From assembly GCF_000426245.1 (NCBI RefSeq), contig NZ_AUEZ01000007.1:62001-126000 (forward strand): 64,000 nucleotides of DNA, written 5' to 3'. The translations under genes were made by a program, and so were the position numbers. The notes below the pieces were generated by a model that worked only from the letters and a program-made list of their open reading frames with translations, was not told the DNA's origin and did no database searches. Position 1 is the stretch's first letter. Each line of letters opens with the position of its first letter. This document shows positions 8,389 to 17,672 of the stretch, piece by piece. The stretch comes from Bradyrhizobium sp. Ai1a-2 (lineage in GTDB: Bacteria > Pseudomonadota > Alphaproteobacteria > Rhizobiales > Xanthobacteraceae).

Positions 8389-9273
8389 ATGAGTGGATTG
8401 AGTTTCGACCTGATTGCGCTGCAGCTCTTCACCGGGCTCGCTCTCGGCGCGATCTATGTGCTGTTCGCCATTGGTCTGTCGCTGATTTTCGGCATGCTGA
8501 CCGTGGTCAATTTCGCTCACGGCGCCTTCTACATGGTGGGGGCCTATGCCGGGCTCTTCCTGGTGTCGATGGGCGGCAACTTCTGGATCTGCCTTGTGGC
8601 GGTGCCGCTCCTGGTCGGCACTTTCGGCATGATCGTCGAGCGCTTTCTTGTGCGCCCGCTATACGGCCGCGGGATAGACTATCCGCTGCTGCTGACGTTC
8701 GGCCTCTCCTACATCATGGTCGAACTGATCCGGATCGCGTTCGGCACCAGCGGCTACCCGTTTGACACGCCGGAACTCCTGCAGGGCGCCGTCGACATCG
8801 GCGTCGGCTATTTCCCGCTGTACCGGCTGTTCGTCATCGGCGCGACGGCCGTGGTTCTCATCGGCTTGTGGCTGTTCCTCGAACGGACCAGTTTCGGACT
8901 GATCATCCGCGCCGGTGCGCGCGATCCGCAAATCGTGCGGGTGCTCGGGGTCGATGTGAGCAAGGTCTGGCTCATTGTTTTCGGCATCGGGACCGCGATC
9001 GCCGGATTTGCGGGCCTTCTGGCCGCGCCGCTGCAAGGCGTGATCCCCGAGATGGGGGCGACCATCCTGGCCGAGGCCTTCGTCGTGACCGTCGTCGGCG
9101 GAATGGGCTCGATCGGCGGCGCGGTCCTGGCCGGACTGCTGGTGGGGGTCGTCGTCAGCATGTCCTCGCTGTTTGCGCCTGAAATGGCCAAGGTGTCCAT
9201 CTTTGCGTTGATGGCGATCGTGCTGCTGATCCGGCCGCAGGGTTTCTTTGGCCGCGCAGGGTTGATGAGCTGA
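8389..9273 (+). CDS. Liv-type ABC transporter permease, LivH-like, cassette A
   Basis: A 294-residue inner-membrane permease with about eight hydrophobic helices. The family opening GLALGAIYVLFAIGLSLIFG and the following NFAHGAFYMVGAY are diagnostic of LivH. VVGGMGSIGGAVLAGLLVG near the C-terminus is the conserved cytoplasmic coupling region. Its stop is four bases before the start of the partner LivM-like gene. It forms the transmembrane channel with that partner. Confidence 0.94.
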   Translation: MSGLSFDLIALQLFTGLALGAIYVLFAIGLSLIFGMLTVVNFAHGAFYMVGAYAGLFLVSMGGNFWICLVAVPLLVGTFGMIVERFLVRPLYGRGIDYPLLLTFGLSYIMVELIRIAFGTSGYPFDTPELLQGAVDIGVGYFPLYRLFVIGATAVVLIGLWLFLERTSFGLIIRAGARDPQIVRVLGVDVSKVWLIVFGIGTAIAGFAGLLAAPLQGVIPEMGATILAEAFVVTVVGGMGSIGGAVLAGLLVGVVVSMSSLFAPEMAKVSIFALMAIVLLIRPQGFFGRAGLMS

Positions 9274-9277
9274 CACG

Positions 9278-10264
9278 ATGATCGATATCGCTCCAACCAT
9301 CGCCACTTCATCTTCCAAATCGTACGGCTGGTTCGACTTGGCCATGCGTCACCGCGTGCTCTTGGCCAGCATCTTCGTGCTGATCTTCCCGTTCGTGATG
9401 CCCTTTACGGCACTTGCGGTGAATATCCTGATCTACGGCCTGTATGCGCTGGGCTTTAACCTGCTGTTCGGTTATCTCGGCCTGCTATCATTTGGACACG
9501 CCGCGCTGTTCGGGACCGGCGCCTATCTTTGCGGCATCGCCATCGTTCATTTCGGACTTCCCTGGTACGCCGCGATTGCGGTCGGCGTTCTGAGCGCGCT
9601 GGTCATGGCAACCCTGATCGGGAGCCTCGCCATCCGCACCCGCGGTATCTATTTTGCCATGGTCACCATGGCGCTTGCCCAGTGCGTTTACTACCTGTTC
9701 TACCAGGCGGTGGACTGGACTGGCGGAGAGAACGGCCTGCGCGGCATCAACGTCCGCACGATCAACCTGTTCGGCCTCCAATTTGATTTCATCAATCCGT
9801 TGGTTCGCTACTATGTCGTCGCCAGCTTTGTCATTCTGGCGTTCTTCGTGCTGTCGCGCATTCTCGCCTCTCCCTTTGGCGCGGTGATCGAAGCGGTGCG
9901 CGAGAACGAGGCAAGGGCGCGCGCATCTGGATATAATGTGATTGCCACGCGTCTGATCACGTTCGTCCTTTCCGGCGGCTTCTGCGGTCTTGCGGGAGCG
10001 CTATCAGCATTGCATCTGTCGATCGTTCCGATCGAAAGCCTTCACTACGAGACCTCCGGCACCGCCGTGATGATGACGCTGCTAGGCGGCATGGGAACAT
10101 TCTTCGGTCCTTTTGTCGGGGCGGCGGTGTTCCTGTTGCTCGAGAATCTCGTCTCGCTTTGGACCGTGCACTGGCAGCTGATCGTCGGCGCGGTGTTCGT
10201 CGTTTGCGTGCTGTTCTTCCCGGAGGGGATCTGGGGCACGATCCTGAAGAGGATCAAGCCATGA
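9278..10264 (+). CDS. Liv-type ABC transporter permease, LivM-like, cassette A
   Basis: A 328-residue inner-membrane permease. GFNLLFGYLGLLSFGHAALF and TLLGGMGTFFGPFVGAAVF are the LivM family signatures; roughly nine to ten hydrophobic segments are visible. The stop TGA overlaps the ATG of the ATPase gene at 10261 (ATGA), indicating coupled translation. No unusual feature was seen. Confidence 0.94.
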   Translation: MIDIAPTIATSSSKSYGWFDLAMRHRVLLASIFVLIFPFVMPFTALAVNILIYGLYALGFNLLFGYLGLLSFGHAALFGTGAYLCGIAIVHFGLPWYAAIAVGVLSALVMATLIGSLAIRTRGIYFAMVTMALAQCVYYLFYQAVDWTGGENGLRGINVRTINLFGLQFDFINPLVRYYVVASFVILAFFVLSRILASPFGAVIEAVRENEARARASGYNVIATRLITFVLSGGFCGLAGALSALHLSIVPIESLHYETSGTAVMMTLLGGMGTFFGPFVGAAVFLLLENLVSLWTVHWQLIVGAVFVVCVLFFPEGIWGTILKRIKP

Positions 10265-11025
10265 CCGCGAGCGCAGCATCTCCGATCATCCTGCGCACCA
10301 CCGGCGTGAGCAAGATGTTCGGCAACTTCGTCGCGCTGAATAATATCAGCGCCGAATTTGAGCGCGGCGTGATCACCTCCATCATAGGTCCGAACGGGGC
10401 GGGCAAGAGCACATACTTCAATGTGCTCTCGGGTGCGTTCCGGCCGACGACAGGAAAAGTCGAGTTCGAGGGCCGTGACGTCAGCAACCTTTCGCAGCAT
10501 CGATTTGCCCATCTCGGGATCGCCAAGTCGTTCCAGATCACCAACATCTTCCCGCACCTGACGGTGCATGAAAATGTCAGGGTGGCCCTGCAAGCCCTGG
10601 TGTCCAGATATGACATCTGGCGTGCGCGGAGCACACTGCCGGGCCTCACTGAGCGCGCCGACGAACTCCTCGCGCTGGTCGGTTTGAAGGACCGTCGCGC
10701 GCGCCGGGCCCGCGATCTTGCGCATGGCGAGCAGCGCGCGCTGGAAATCGGCATGGCGCTAGCGGCTGATCCGCGTCTGCTGTTGCTTGACGAGCCGACC
10801 GCCGGCATGAGCCCCGAAGAAACTCGGATCATGATGGACCTGATCGTTCGCCTCGCCGGCGAGCGAACCGTCATCCTCGTCGAACACAAGATGAAGCTCG
10901 TGATGGGCATCAGCCACCGCGTGCTCGTTCTGCATCATGGCGAACTGCTGGCGCAGGGAACACCGGCCGAGGTACGCCAGAACGAGCAGGTCAAACGTGT
11001 CTATCTGGGCCAGCGGGAGCACTAG
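10261..11025 (+). CDS. Liv-type ABC transporter ATPase, LivG-like, cassette A
   Basis: A 254-residue cytoplasmic ATPase with Walker A GPNGAGKST, the LivG-style signature LAHGEQRALEI, Walker B LLLLDEPTAGMSP and switch histidine in ILVEHKM. It starts at the ATG overlapping the LivM stop. It pairs with the LivF-like ATPase three bases downstream to energise the two permeases. Confidence 0.95.
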   Translation: MTASAASPIILRTTGVSKMFGNFVALNNISAEFERGVITSIIGPNGAGKSTYFNVLSGAFRPTTGKVEFEGRDVSNLSQHRFAHLGIAKSFQITNIFPHLTVHENVRVALQALVSRYDIWRARSTLPGLTERADELLALVGLKDRRARRARDLAHGEQRALEIGMALAADPRLLLLDEPTAGMSPEETRIMMDLIVRLAGERTVILVEHKMKLVMGISHRVLVLHHGELLAQGTPAEVRQNEQVKRVYLGQREH

Positions 11026-11028
11026 ACC

Positions 11029-11745
11029 ATGCCGGAGCCGATGCTGCGAATCCGCGACCTCAACGGATGGTATGGTCCGAGTCATGTGCTGCAGGACATC
11101 TCCCTCGAGGTGGATCGAGGGGAGATCGTCTGCCTGATCGGCCGCAACGGCGCCGGAAAGACCACAACGTTGAAGACCATCATGGGCCTGCTCGATCGGC
11201 GCAGCGGATCGGTGATCTTCAAGGAAGAAGAGATCCTGGCGGCGCCGGCGCACGTCCGCTTCGCGCGAGGTCTCGCTTATGTGCCGGAGGAACGGCGGAT
11301 CGTGCAAGGTCTCTCGGTGCGGGAGAACCTGCGGCTGGGGCTCGTTGCCTCGAAGGCCAAGCATGAAGAGACCCGGCGTATCGAAGACATCGCGCGAATA
11401 TTTCCACGGCTTGCCGAGCGGCTGGAACAGGAGGCGGTCACCATGTCGGGCGGCGAGCAGCAGATGCTTGCGATTGCCCGGGCGATGATCGCGCGGCCGG
11501 ATCTGGTAATGCTCGATGAGCCTTCCGAGGGCATCATGCCGGTTCTGGTGGACGAGATGTTCGACCTGTTTCGCCGCATGAAAAGCGAGGGCACGACGAT
11601 CCTGCTGGTCGAGCAGAACGTCGAACTCGCTCTCGCCATCGCCGACCGCGCCTATGTGCTCGATCAGGGCATGATCGTACATCAGGCGAGCGCGCAGGCG
11701 CTGCTTGCCGATGACGAAATCAAGGAACGCTACTGCTCCGTATGA
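11029..11745 (+). CDS. Liv-type ABC transporter ATPase, LivF-like, cassette A
   Basis: A 238-residue second ATPase: Walker A GRNGAGKTT, signature MSGGEQQMLAIARAM, Walker B VMLDEPSEGI and switch region LLVEQNV. Order and spacing complete the set of binding protein, two permeases and two ATPases. The 72 bases after it contain a GGCGGC/GCCGCC hairpin (11760-11776) before the cyclase gene, which probably remains in the same transcript. Confidence 0.95.
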   Translation: MPEPMLRIRDLNGWYGPSHVLQDISLEVDRGEIVCLIGRNGAGKTTTLKTIMGLLDRRSGSVIFKEEEILAAPAHVRFARGLAYVPEERRIVQGLSVRENLRLGLVASKAKHEETRRIEDIARIFPRLAERLEQEAVTMSGGEQQMLAIARAMIARPDLVMLDEPSEGIMPVLVDEMFDLFRRMKSEGTTILLVEQNVELALAIADRAYVLDQGMIVHQASAQALLADDEIKERYCSV

Positions 11746-11817
11746 GCAGTGGCACCTTGGGCGGCATGACGCCGCCGGAACGCCAACCAATCAACAAGAA
11801 ACACGAGGAACCAATCG

Positions 11818-12768
11818 ATGAAAGTTGATCGCGCCGCCATATACGAAGCAGCAAAGACCCTGTCGAATTGGGGACGCTGGGGCAAGGACGACCAGATTGG
11901 CACGCTCAACAACGTGACGCCGCAGGACGTTATCGACGCCGGGCGGCTGATCAAGAAGGGCAGGGTATTCGCGCTCGGCCTGTCGCTCAAGGAGCCGATC
12001 CAGTCCGGCCTGTTCGGTGGTCGATGGAATCCGATTCACACGATGCTCGCGACCGGGACGGATGCAGCCGCGGGCAACCAGGATACTCCGTCGCCTTACC
12101 TTCGATATGCGGACGATGCGATTAACCTGCCCTGTCAGGCATCGACGCAATGGGACGCGCTCTGCCACATCTTTCTGGATGACAAGATGTACAATGGCTA
12201 CGATGCGCGATTGGTCGATGCACGCGGCGCACGCAAGCTCGGCATCGAGAATGTGCGCGACAAGATGGTCGGCCGTGGCGTGCTGCTCGACGTGGCCCGC
12301 TGGAAGGGCGTCGAATCCCTCGACGACGGATACGCGATCACAAATGCGGACCTCGACGGCTGCGCTGCCGCACAGGGTGTCACAATCCGCAAGGGTGACT
12401 TCGTGCTGGTTCGGACCGGCCACCAGGAACGGTGCCTCAAGAAGAAAGACTGGTCGGGTTATGGCGGCGGCGACGCACCTGGCGTGGCATTCGAGACCTG
12501 TTATTGGATTCGCGGGAAGGACATTGCGGCGATCTGCACTGATACCTGGGGCTGCGAGGTTCGTCCCAACGAAACCAAGGATGCGAACCAGCCCTGGCAT
12601 TGGGTCGTGATCCCGGCGATCGGCATTTCAATGGGCGAGATCTTCTATTTGAAGGAACTCGCCGAAGATTGCGCCGCCGATAAGGTGTATGAATTCTTCT
12701 TCACCGCCCCGCCGCTGCATCTGCCGGGCGGTGCTGGATCGCCGATCAATCCCCAGGCAATCAAGTAA
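11818..12768 (+). CDS. Cyclase-family (kynurenine formamidase / isatin hydrolase-like) metal-dependent hydrolase
   Basis: A 316-residue member of the cyclase family (PF04199), which cleaves amide or lactam bonds using a divalent metal. Visible blocks are NWGRWGKDDQIGTLN near the N-terminus, STQWDALCH at about residues 104-112, the GRGVLLDVARW block, KGDFVLVRTG and GVAFETCYWI. The usual HxGTHxDxPxH metal motif is altered here: the first His of THxD is replaced, giving QWDALCH. That form is known in a subgroup of the family. AGGAA precedes the ATG. The gene probably opens a ring or hydrolyses an amide produced by the hydroxylase. Confidence 0.82.
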   Translation: MKVDRAAIYEAAKTLSNWGRWGKDDQIGTLNNVTPQDVIDAGRLIKKGRVFALGLSLKEPIQSGLFGGRWNPIHTMLATGTDAAAGNQDTPSPYLRYADDAINLPCQASTQWDALCHIFLDDKMYNGYDARLVDARGARKLGIENVRDKMVGRGVLLDVARWKGVESLDDGYAITNADLDGCAAAQGVTIRKGDFVLVRTGHQERCLKKKDWSGYGGGDAPGVAFETCYWIRGKDIAAICTDTWGCEVRPNETKDANQPWHWVVIPAIGISMGEIFYLKELAEDCAADKVYEFFFTAPPLHLPGGAGSPINPQAIK

Positions 12769-12780
12769 GCGCGAGGTTCC

Positions 12781-14088
12781 ATGGCCATCTATCTGAAACG
12801 AAGCCGCGACGCTGCGCAGCGCGCGGAGGACGATTCCAAGGTGCGCGTCACCGTCGAAACGATCCTGGCCGACATTGAGCGGCGCGGCGACGCTGCGGTA
12901 CGCGAGCTTTCCATCAGGTTCGACCAATGGGACCGCAGCGATTATCGCCTGACTGACGCCGAAGTCCGTCAATGCGTGTCAGAGCTGTCACAGCGGAACC
13001 TGGACGATATCAAATTTGCCCAGGAACAGGTACGAAACTTCGCTGAACACCAGCGCGCTGCCCTGAAAGACATTGAGGTCGAGACGTTGCCGGGCATCGT
13101 GCTCGGTCACAAGAACATCCCGGTGAATTCGGTCGGCTGCTATGTGCCGGGTGGCAAGTATCCACTGCTTGCCTCCGCGCACATGTCGGTCATCACGGCC
13201 AAGGTCGCTGGCGTGCAGCGCATCGTCACCTGCGCGCCGCCTTTCATGGGAAAACCTGCGCCAGCGATCGTCGCCGCCCAGCATCTCGCCGGCGCCGATG
13301 AGATTTACTGTCTTGGGGGCATCCAGGCGGTGGGCGCTATGGCGCTGGGGACGGAGTCGATCGCGGGCGTGGATATGCTCGTCGGCCCCGGCAATGCCTT
13401 TGTCGCGGAAGCCAAGCGGCAGCTATTCGGACGGGTCGGTATCGACCTGTTCGCCGGTCCGACCGAGACGCTGGTGATAGCCGATGAGACCGTTGACGCG
13501 GAGATGTGCGCCACCGATTTGCTCGGCCAGGCGGAGCACGGGCCGAATTCGCCGGCCATCCTATTGACCAATTCGGAAAAGCTGGCGCGGGAGACGATGG
13601 CCGAGGTAGAGCGGCTGCTGAAAATCCTGCCGACGGCGGCGATCGCCGCAAAGGCATGGGAGGATTATGGGGAGGTGATTGTCTGCGCCACCGAGGAAGA
13701 GATGGTCGAGGAGGCCGATCGGATCGCCTCCGAGCATGTTCAGGTCATGACGCGTGATCCGGACTACTTCCTGCGCAACATGACCAACTATGGTGCGCTG
13801 TTCCTTGGTCCGAGAACGAACGTAGCGTATGGCGATAAGGTGATTGGCACCAACCATACCTTGCCGACGAAGAAGGCGGCGCGCTACACCGGTGGCCTCT
13901 GGGTCGGCAAGTTCCTGAAGACCGTCACCTACCAGCGAGTAACGACCGACGGTGCGTCCGCGATGATCGGTGAGTACTGCTCGCGACTTTGCATGCTTGA
14001 AGGTTTCGCGGGACACGCGGAGCAGGCCAATGTGCGCGTGCGTCGTTATGGCAGGCGAAATGTTCCTTATGCCGGGGCGGCGGAATGA
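12781..14088 (+). CDS. Histidinol-dehydrogenase-like (HpsN-type) NAD-dependent alcohol dehydrogenase
   Basis: A 435-residue HisD-fold protein: [72 protein letters not shown] and NHTLPT are all characteristic of the family. Its place in a catabolic operon, not a his operon, points to the HpsN-like branch, whose known member oxidises the diol-sulfonate 2,3-dihydroxypropanesulfonate in two steps to the acid. It overlaps the following SDR gene (ATGA at 14085). A role as a four-electron alcohol-to-acid oxidase on the pathway intermediate is inferred. Confidence 0.87.
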   Translation: MAIYLKRSRDAAQRAEDDSKVRVTVETILADIERRGDAAVRELSIRFDQWDRSDYRLTDAEVRQCVSELSQRNLDDIKFAQEQVRNFAEHQRAALKDIEVETLPGIVLGHKNIPVNSVGCYVPGGKYPLLASAHMSVITAKVAGVQRIVTCAPPFMGKPAPAIVAAQHLAGADEIYCLGGIQAVGAMALGTESIAGVDMLVGPGNAFVAEAKRQLFGRVGIDLFAGPTETLVIADETVDAEMCATDLLGQAEHGPNSPAILLTNSEKLARETMAEVERLLKILPTAAIAAKAWEDYGEVIVCATEEEMVEEADRIASEHVQVMTRDPDYFLRNMTNYGALFLGPRTNVAYGDKVIGTNHTLPTKKAARYTGGLWVGKFLKTVTYQRVTTDGASAMIGEYCSRLCMLEGFAGHAEQANVRVRRYGRRNVPYAGAAE

Positions 14089-14855
14089 CCATCGTGCTTC
14101 CGCAGACGCCGTCGTTCCAGCTCGAGGGACGGCGTGCGCTGGTCACTGGCGCCGGGCGCGGCCTCGGCCTCGCGGCCGCGACGGCGCTCGCCCGAGCAGG
14201 TGCCGAGGTTACGCTCTGCGCGCGCAGCCGCAGCGAACTCGAAGCTGTAGCCGAGACCATGCGTGCCGAGGGGCTGGCGGCCGATACGCTCGTTCTCGAT
14301 GTCACTGACATAACGAGTTTTGCGGCCGCAATTGAGGCGCGGCAGCCCTACCATGTTTTTGTCAACAATGCTGGAACGAACCGCCCGAAGCCGTTCACCG
14401 ATGTCACGGTGGAGGATTTCGACGTCGTCATGGGCTTGAATGTGCGCGCGGCGTTCTTTGCCGCCCAGGCAGTTTGCCGTCGCATGATCGCCGCTGAGAT
14501 CGCCGGCTCCATCATTCATGTCTCGTCTCAGATGGGGCACGTCGGGGGCGAGCGCCGTTCGATCTATTGCGCTTCGAAATGGGCGATGGAGGGGTTCTCC
14601 AAGTCCATGGCTCTTGACCTCGCGCCTCACGGCATCCGCGTGAATACATTGTGCCCCACGTTCATCGAGACCCCGTTGACGCGCCCGTTCTTCGAGGATG
14701 CCACGTTCCGCGCGAGCGTCCTTGCCAAGATCAAGCTGGGACGCATCGGAACTGTTGAAGACGTGATGGGAGCGGTGGTCTTTCTTGCGAGTGACGCTTC
14801 GGCGTTGATGACGGGCTCGTCGTTGCTGGTCGACGGCGGGTGGACTGCCGACTAG
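14085..14855 (+). CDS. SDR-family oxidoreductase, cassette A
   Basis: A 256-residue short-chain dehydrogenase. The cofactor loop is TGAGRGLG (about residues 21-28), [10 protein letters not shown] follows, and the catalytic set is S in HVSSQMGH plus [18 protein letters not shown] is the usual C-terminal end. Arg after the beta-2 strand (CARSR) suggests NADP preference. It closes cassette A, ending eight bases before a convergent gene. Confidence 0.92.
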   Translation: MTIVLPQTPSFQLEGRRALVTGAGRGLGLAAATALARAGAEVTLCARSRSELEAVAETMRAEGLAADTLVLDVTDITSFAAAIEARQPYHVFVNNAGTNRPKPFTDVTVEDFDVVMGLNVRAAFFAAQAVCRRMIAAEIAGSIIHVSSQMGHVGGERRSIYCASKWAMEGFSKSMALDLAPHGIRVNTLCPTFIETPLTRPFFEDATFRASVLAKIKLGRIGTVEDVMGAVVFLASDASALMTGSSLLVDGGWTAD

Positions 14856-14863
14856 CGCGCCTG

Positions 14864-15484
14864 TTACGGCGGCAAGCGTGTCACATAGTCCAGCGCTTTG
14901 GGATGACAGGGCAGGTCGAGCAGGGTTTGCGAAAAAGACCCGGCTGCGATCTCGGCGAGCATGGCAATGCCAGTACGCCACTGCCACCGGCCTAGCTGGA
15001 GCAATGTGACCTGATGGCGGCGAGCGATGGGTAGTGCAGATCGAGCAGCTTCCGCATGATGGTAAAGTTCATGCGCGATGAATACGTCCTGAGCCGTTGC
15101 CCGGCCAAGAAACTGCTTGGCCAGGTCATCGACGAGCGCTCGCTCAAGCGGGGCTATACCACGTGCATAGAGCACAATACGCAATGGCCGCGACCGATAC
15201 TCGGCAAAACGCCATATGGAGCCGACCAAGGGATCATCGTCAGCGACAATGACAGGGACTTGAAGCTCGCGTGCAATTTCACGAGGACCTAGGCCCGGGA
15301 AACGTTCTTGCAGACTCCTTGCGGTCGCTGCGCCGTCGACAAGCGCATCGGAGACGGCGGCGAGTTGCGTGCGATCATCCAGACGAACCGCATAACGGTC
15401 AGTCTTGAGCATCAGCAGTCCAAGCGTCTCCGGTGACGCGGCTGCGATCTTTCCGAAGGACGAGCTTGCGCCGTCAAGCTCCAT
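14864..15484 (-). CDS. Small uncharacterised protein with HExxHH motif (putative zincin), after HyuA
   Basis: A 206-residue cytoplasmic protein that I do not recognise by name. It contains FIAHELYHHAEAA with H138, E139, H142 and H143 in a zincin HExxH arrangement. Further on, AEIAAGSFSQTLLDLP around E178 resembles the E-x-x-A-x-x-F helix that gives the third ligand in ImmA/IrrE-type (DUF955) metallopeptidases. There is no signal peptide. Its ATG is one base after the stop of the HyuA-like gene, so the two are co-transcribed. A peptidase, or an accessory protein of the hydantoinase-like enzyme, are both possible. Confidence 0.7.
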   Translation of the reverse strand: MELDGASSSFGKIAAASPETLGLLMLKTDRYAVRLDDRTQLAAVSDALVDGAATARSLQERFPGLGPREIARELQVPVIVADDDPLVGSIWRFAEYRSRPLRIVLYARGIAPLERALVDDLAKQFLGRATAQDVFIAHELYHHAEAARSALPIARRHQVTLLQLGRWQWRTGIAMLAEIAAGSFSQTLLDLPCHPKALDYVTRLPP

Positions 15485-15485
15485 C

Positions 15486-17657
15486 TTAGAGGCCTCGAGA
15501 CGGTGGCACGCCGATCAGCGCTATGGAAGCATCCGCGGTCAGTCCATCGAGTTCTCCGCGGGTGACTGCCATGGCCTGATCGATCGAGTTCACGCCGGAC
15601 AAATCGATCAGCTGTCCGCCGACGATCACGAAAATATCGGGCGTGATCGTACTGTCGCCATTATAGATGGTTGTATCCTCCCACAGCCGCCTCAGGCCAT
15701 CGAGCGCCGTCTGCGCAGTGACCCGGCGTACCACGCTATGGCTGCGCTGCACCCGAATCACGCCGTCGAGATCAATCGCGCGAACCGGGCTGCGGCGCTT
15801 CCTGAAGATGCCCCAGATCCGCTCTTCCACCGCGCCCTGGAAAACGCGGATGCGCGGCGTGGCGGCTGCAAGCGCAACGCGTTCCGGACTGACGCCCATC
15901 GCCTTCGCCGCTATTTCCCGCGCTTCGGTTTCTCCGACCTCGTCCCTTCGTTGACGGGCGCGCATTTCCGAAGCACCCATCGCAGTCGCCCGGACACGAT
16001 GGGTGTTCGGATCGACCTCGATCGTCACTTCGACACCCTCGGGGGCAGCTCCGAGCTTGACCACGGCTTCGACAGCCTCGCGGCGGATACGTTTGATGTC
16101 CTCAGGCGTTACATTGGGTATGATACGCTCCACCACGTCGCGGACCAACGCCAGCGCGACGCCGATCGAGGAAATCACTTCGGCATCCCTGGAAATTTCG
16201 TGGTGAAGGCCAGTCCGGACGGATGTGTGCGGGATCAAGGCCGCCGCGCCGCCACCCTCGCCAACGAGCAGCGCCTGATCGCGATCCAGCTTGTATTCGG
16301 TGATCAGATCGTCGACGACGGGAATGACCTTGTCGGTAGCGATATCGAGTATGGCTCGCGCGGTGTCCTCAATCGGCTTGCCGATGAAGGCTGCAAGCGC
16401 CGCCATGGCGCGCCTGGCCGACTCCGCGTTGCCGCTCGCGTGGAAACCGGGCTTGGCGTAGCCAAGAATGTTGGCAGCACAGGTGTTGGTGATGGCATAG
16501 CGAGTGCCGGTAGCCGAACGCAGCGCGACATAGTCGGCGGGATCGTCAGCCTTAGGCTGGAAGAGCTCGATCTTGGGATCGACGATGTCTTCAGGATCGG
16601 CAAAAGCGGCGTAGGGAAGCCCGGCGATATGGGCACTCCGGGGGCCGACATCGACCAGTTTTCCGTCGCGGGCGCGGACCATGCTGCCGCCGGCGATACC
16701 GATCACGCGAACGTCGAGCGAACTGACGTAGGTCTCGTGGCCGCCAACCCGCGCATATTTGACGGTCGGGCGCCCATTCCGGATTACGCCGATATTGGTG
16801 CTGGTGCCGCCGACCTCGAAGTATATGCCGTCGGAGACGCGCAAATACATCAACGCCCCCGCGACGCTCGCCGCAGGGCCGGACAGCATCGTCATCACCG
16901 GACGGCGTCGCATCTCCTTGATATCCATCACGCCGCCGTCGCCGCGCATGATCATCAGGGGCGCCAGAATGCCAGCTTCGCGAACGCTGGCTTCGGTCAT
17001 CGAAGCGGTATCGATCATCTTTGGCAGGATGCTCGCGTTTATAACGGCCGTGCGTGTTCGTGTAGTCAAACCATAGAGCTTGGTGATCTCGTTGCCGCAG
17101 GTTGCGGCCAAACCGGCCTCGACGACCAGGCGACGGACGGTCTCCTCTCCCTCGTTGTCATCGACGCCGAACGCGGAACTGGCCACGACGACCTTCACGC
17201 CTTCGGCTTTGAGCTCGTCGATCGCCTTGTTGATTGTCTCGTCGCTCAGGGTTTCCTTCATGAGAAAACGGTTGGCGGGCGTGAGATGACGACCAGGCGC
17301 GAGTTCAATCGGCTTCATCGCGCTCTGAGCCTTGGCCAGCAGTGACTCCACGCGGGTCGACATCCCGATCACGCCCACGCCTGCGACATCACCCTCGAGT
17401 AACGCATTGGTCGCTTGAGTGGTCGAATGGGCCAGAAAGATAACCTCGCGGGGGTCGACAGAAGATTGCTCCAGCACGTTGCGAAAGACATCAACGACGC
17501 CTTTCGCAACGCCCCGCGGGTCGGAATGAGTGGTCAGCACCGAGAACCGGCCGACCACCTCATGAGTCGCATTGTCTATCAACACAGCTTTGGTGAACGT
17601 CCCGCCGACATCAATGCCGATGCGATAGGCGCGGGAAGGTGTGGTCGGTTCTGTCAA
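15486..17657 (-). CDS. Hydantoinase/oxoprolinase A-type (HyuA-like) protein
   Basis: A 723-residue protein of the HyuA / 5-oxoprolinase N-terminal family with an actin-like ATPase fold. The N-terminus has IGIDVGGTFTKAVLID, followed by HSTTQATNALLEGD, MRGDGGVMDIKEM, LSGPAASVAGAL and YFEVGGTSTNIG, which are the family blocks. Such subunits use ATP to activate a cyclic amide or a carboxylation substrate, usually with a HyuB partner. No HyuB gene is present beside it; instead the HExxHH protein follows by one base. It is 15 bases downstream of the permease gene and expected to be co-transcribed with it. Confidence 0.88.
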   Translation of the reverse strand: MTEPTTPSRAYRIGIDVGGTFTKAVLIDNATHEVVGRFSVLTTHSDPRGVAKGVVDVFRNVLEQSSVDPREVIFLAHSTTQATNALLEGDVAGVGVIGMSTRVESLLAKAQSAMKPIELAPGRHLTPANRFLMKETLSDETINKAIDELKAEGVKVVVASSAFGVDDNEGEETVRRLVVEAGLAATCGNEITKLYGLTTRTRTAVINASILPKMIDTASMTEASVREAGILAPLMIMRGDGGVMDIKEMRRRPVMTMLSGPAASVAGALMYLRVSDGIYFEVGGTSTNIGVIRNGRPTVKYARVGGHETYVSSLDVRVIGIAGGSMVRARDGKLVDVGPRSAHIAGLPYAAFADPEDIVDPKIELFQPKADDPADYVALRSATGTRYAITNTCAANILGYAKPGFHASGNAESARRAMAALAAFIGKPIEDTARAILDIATDKVIPVVDDLITEYKLDRDQALLVGEGGGAAALIPHTSVRTGLHHEISRDAEVISSIGVALALVRDVVERIIPNVTPEDIKRIRREAVEAVVKLGAAPEGVEVTIEVDPNTHRVRATAMGASEMRARQRRDEVGETEAREIAAKAMGVSPERVALAAATPRIRVFQGAVEERIWGIFRKRRSPVRAIDLDGVIRVQRSHSVVRRVTAQTALDGLRRLWEDTTIYNGDSTITPDIFVIVGGQLIDLSGVNSIDQAMAVTRGELDGLTADASIALIGVPPSRGL

Positions 17658-17672
17658 CTTACTGTTGTCCTC

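Noticed and set aside
12781..14088. Histidine biosynthesis hisD
   Set aside because: There are no other his genes, and the catabolic operon context fits the HpsN-like dehydrogenase branch.
15405..17345. 646-codon plus-strand open frame opposite the HyuA-like gene
   Set aside because: Antisense shadow: the minus frame contains all HyuA family blocks, and the plus translation is low-complexity Asp/Arg/His-rich.
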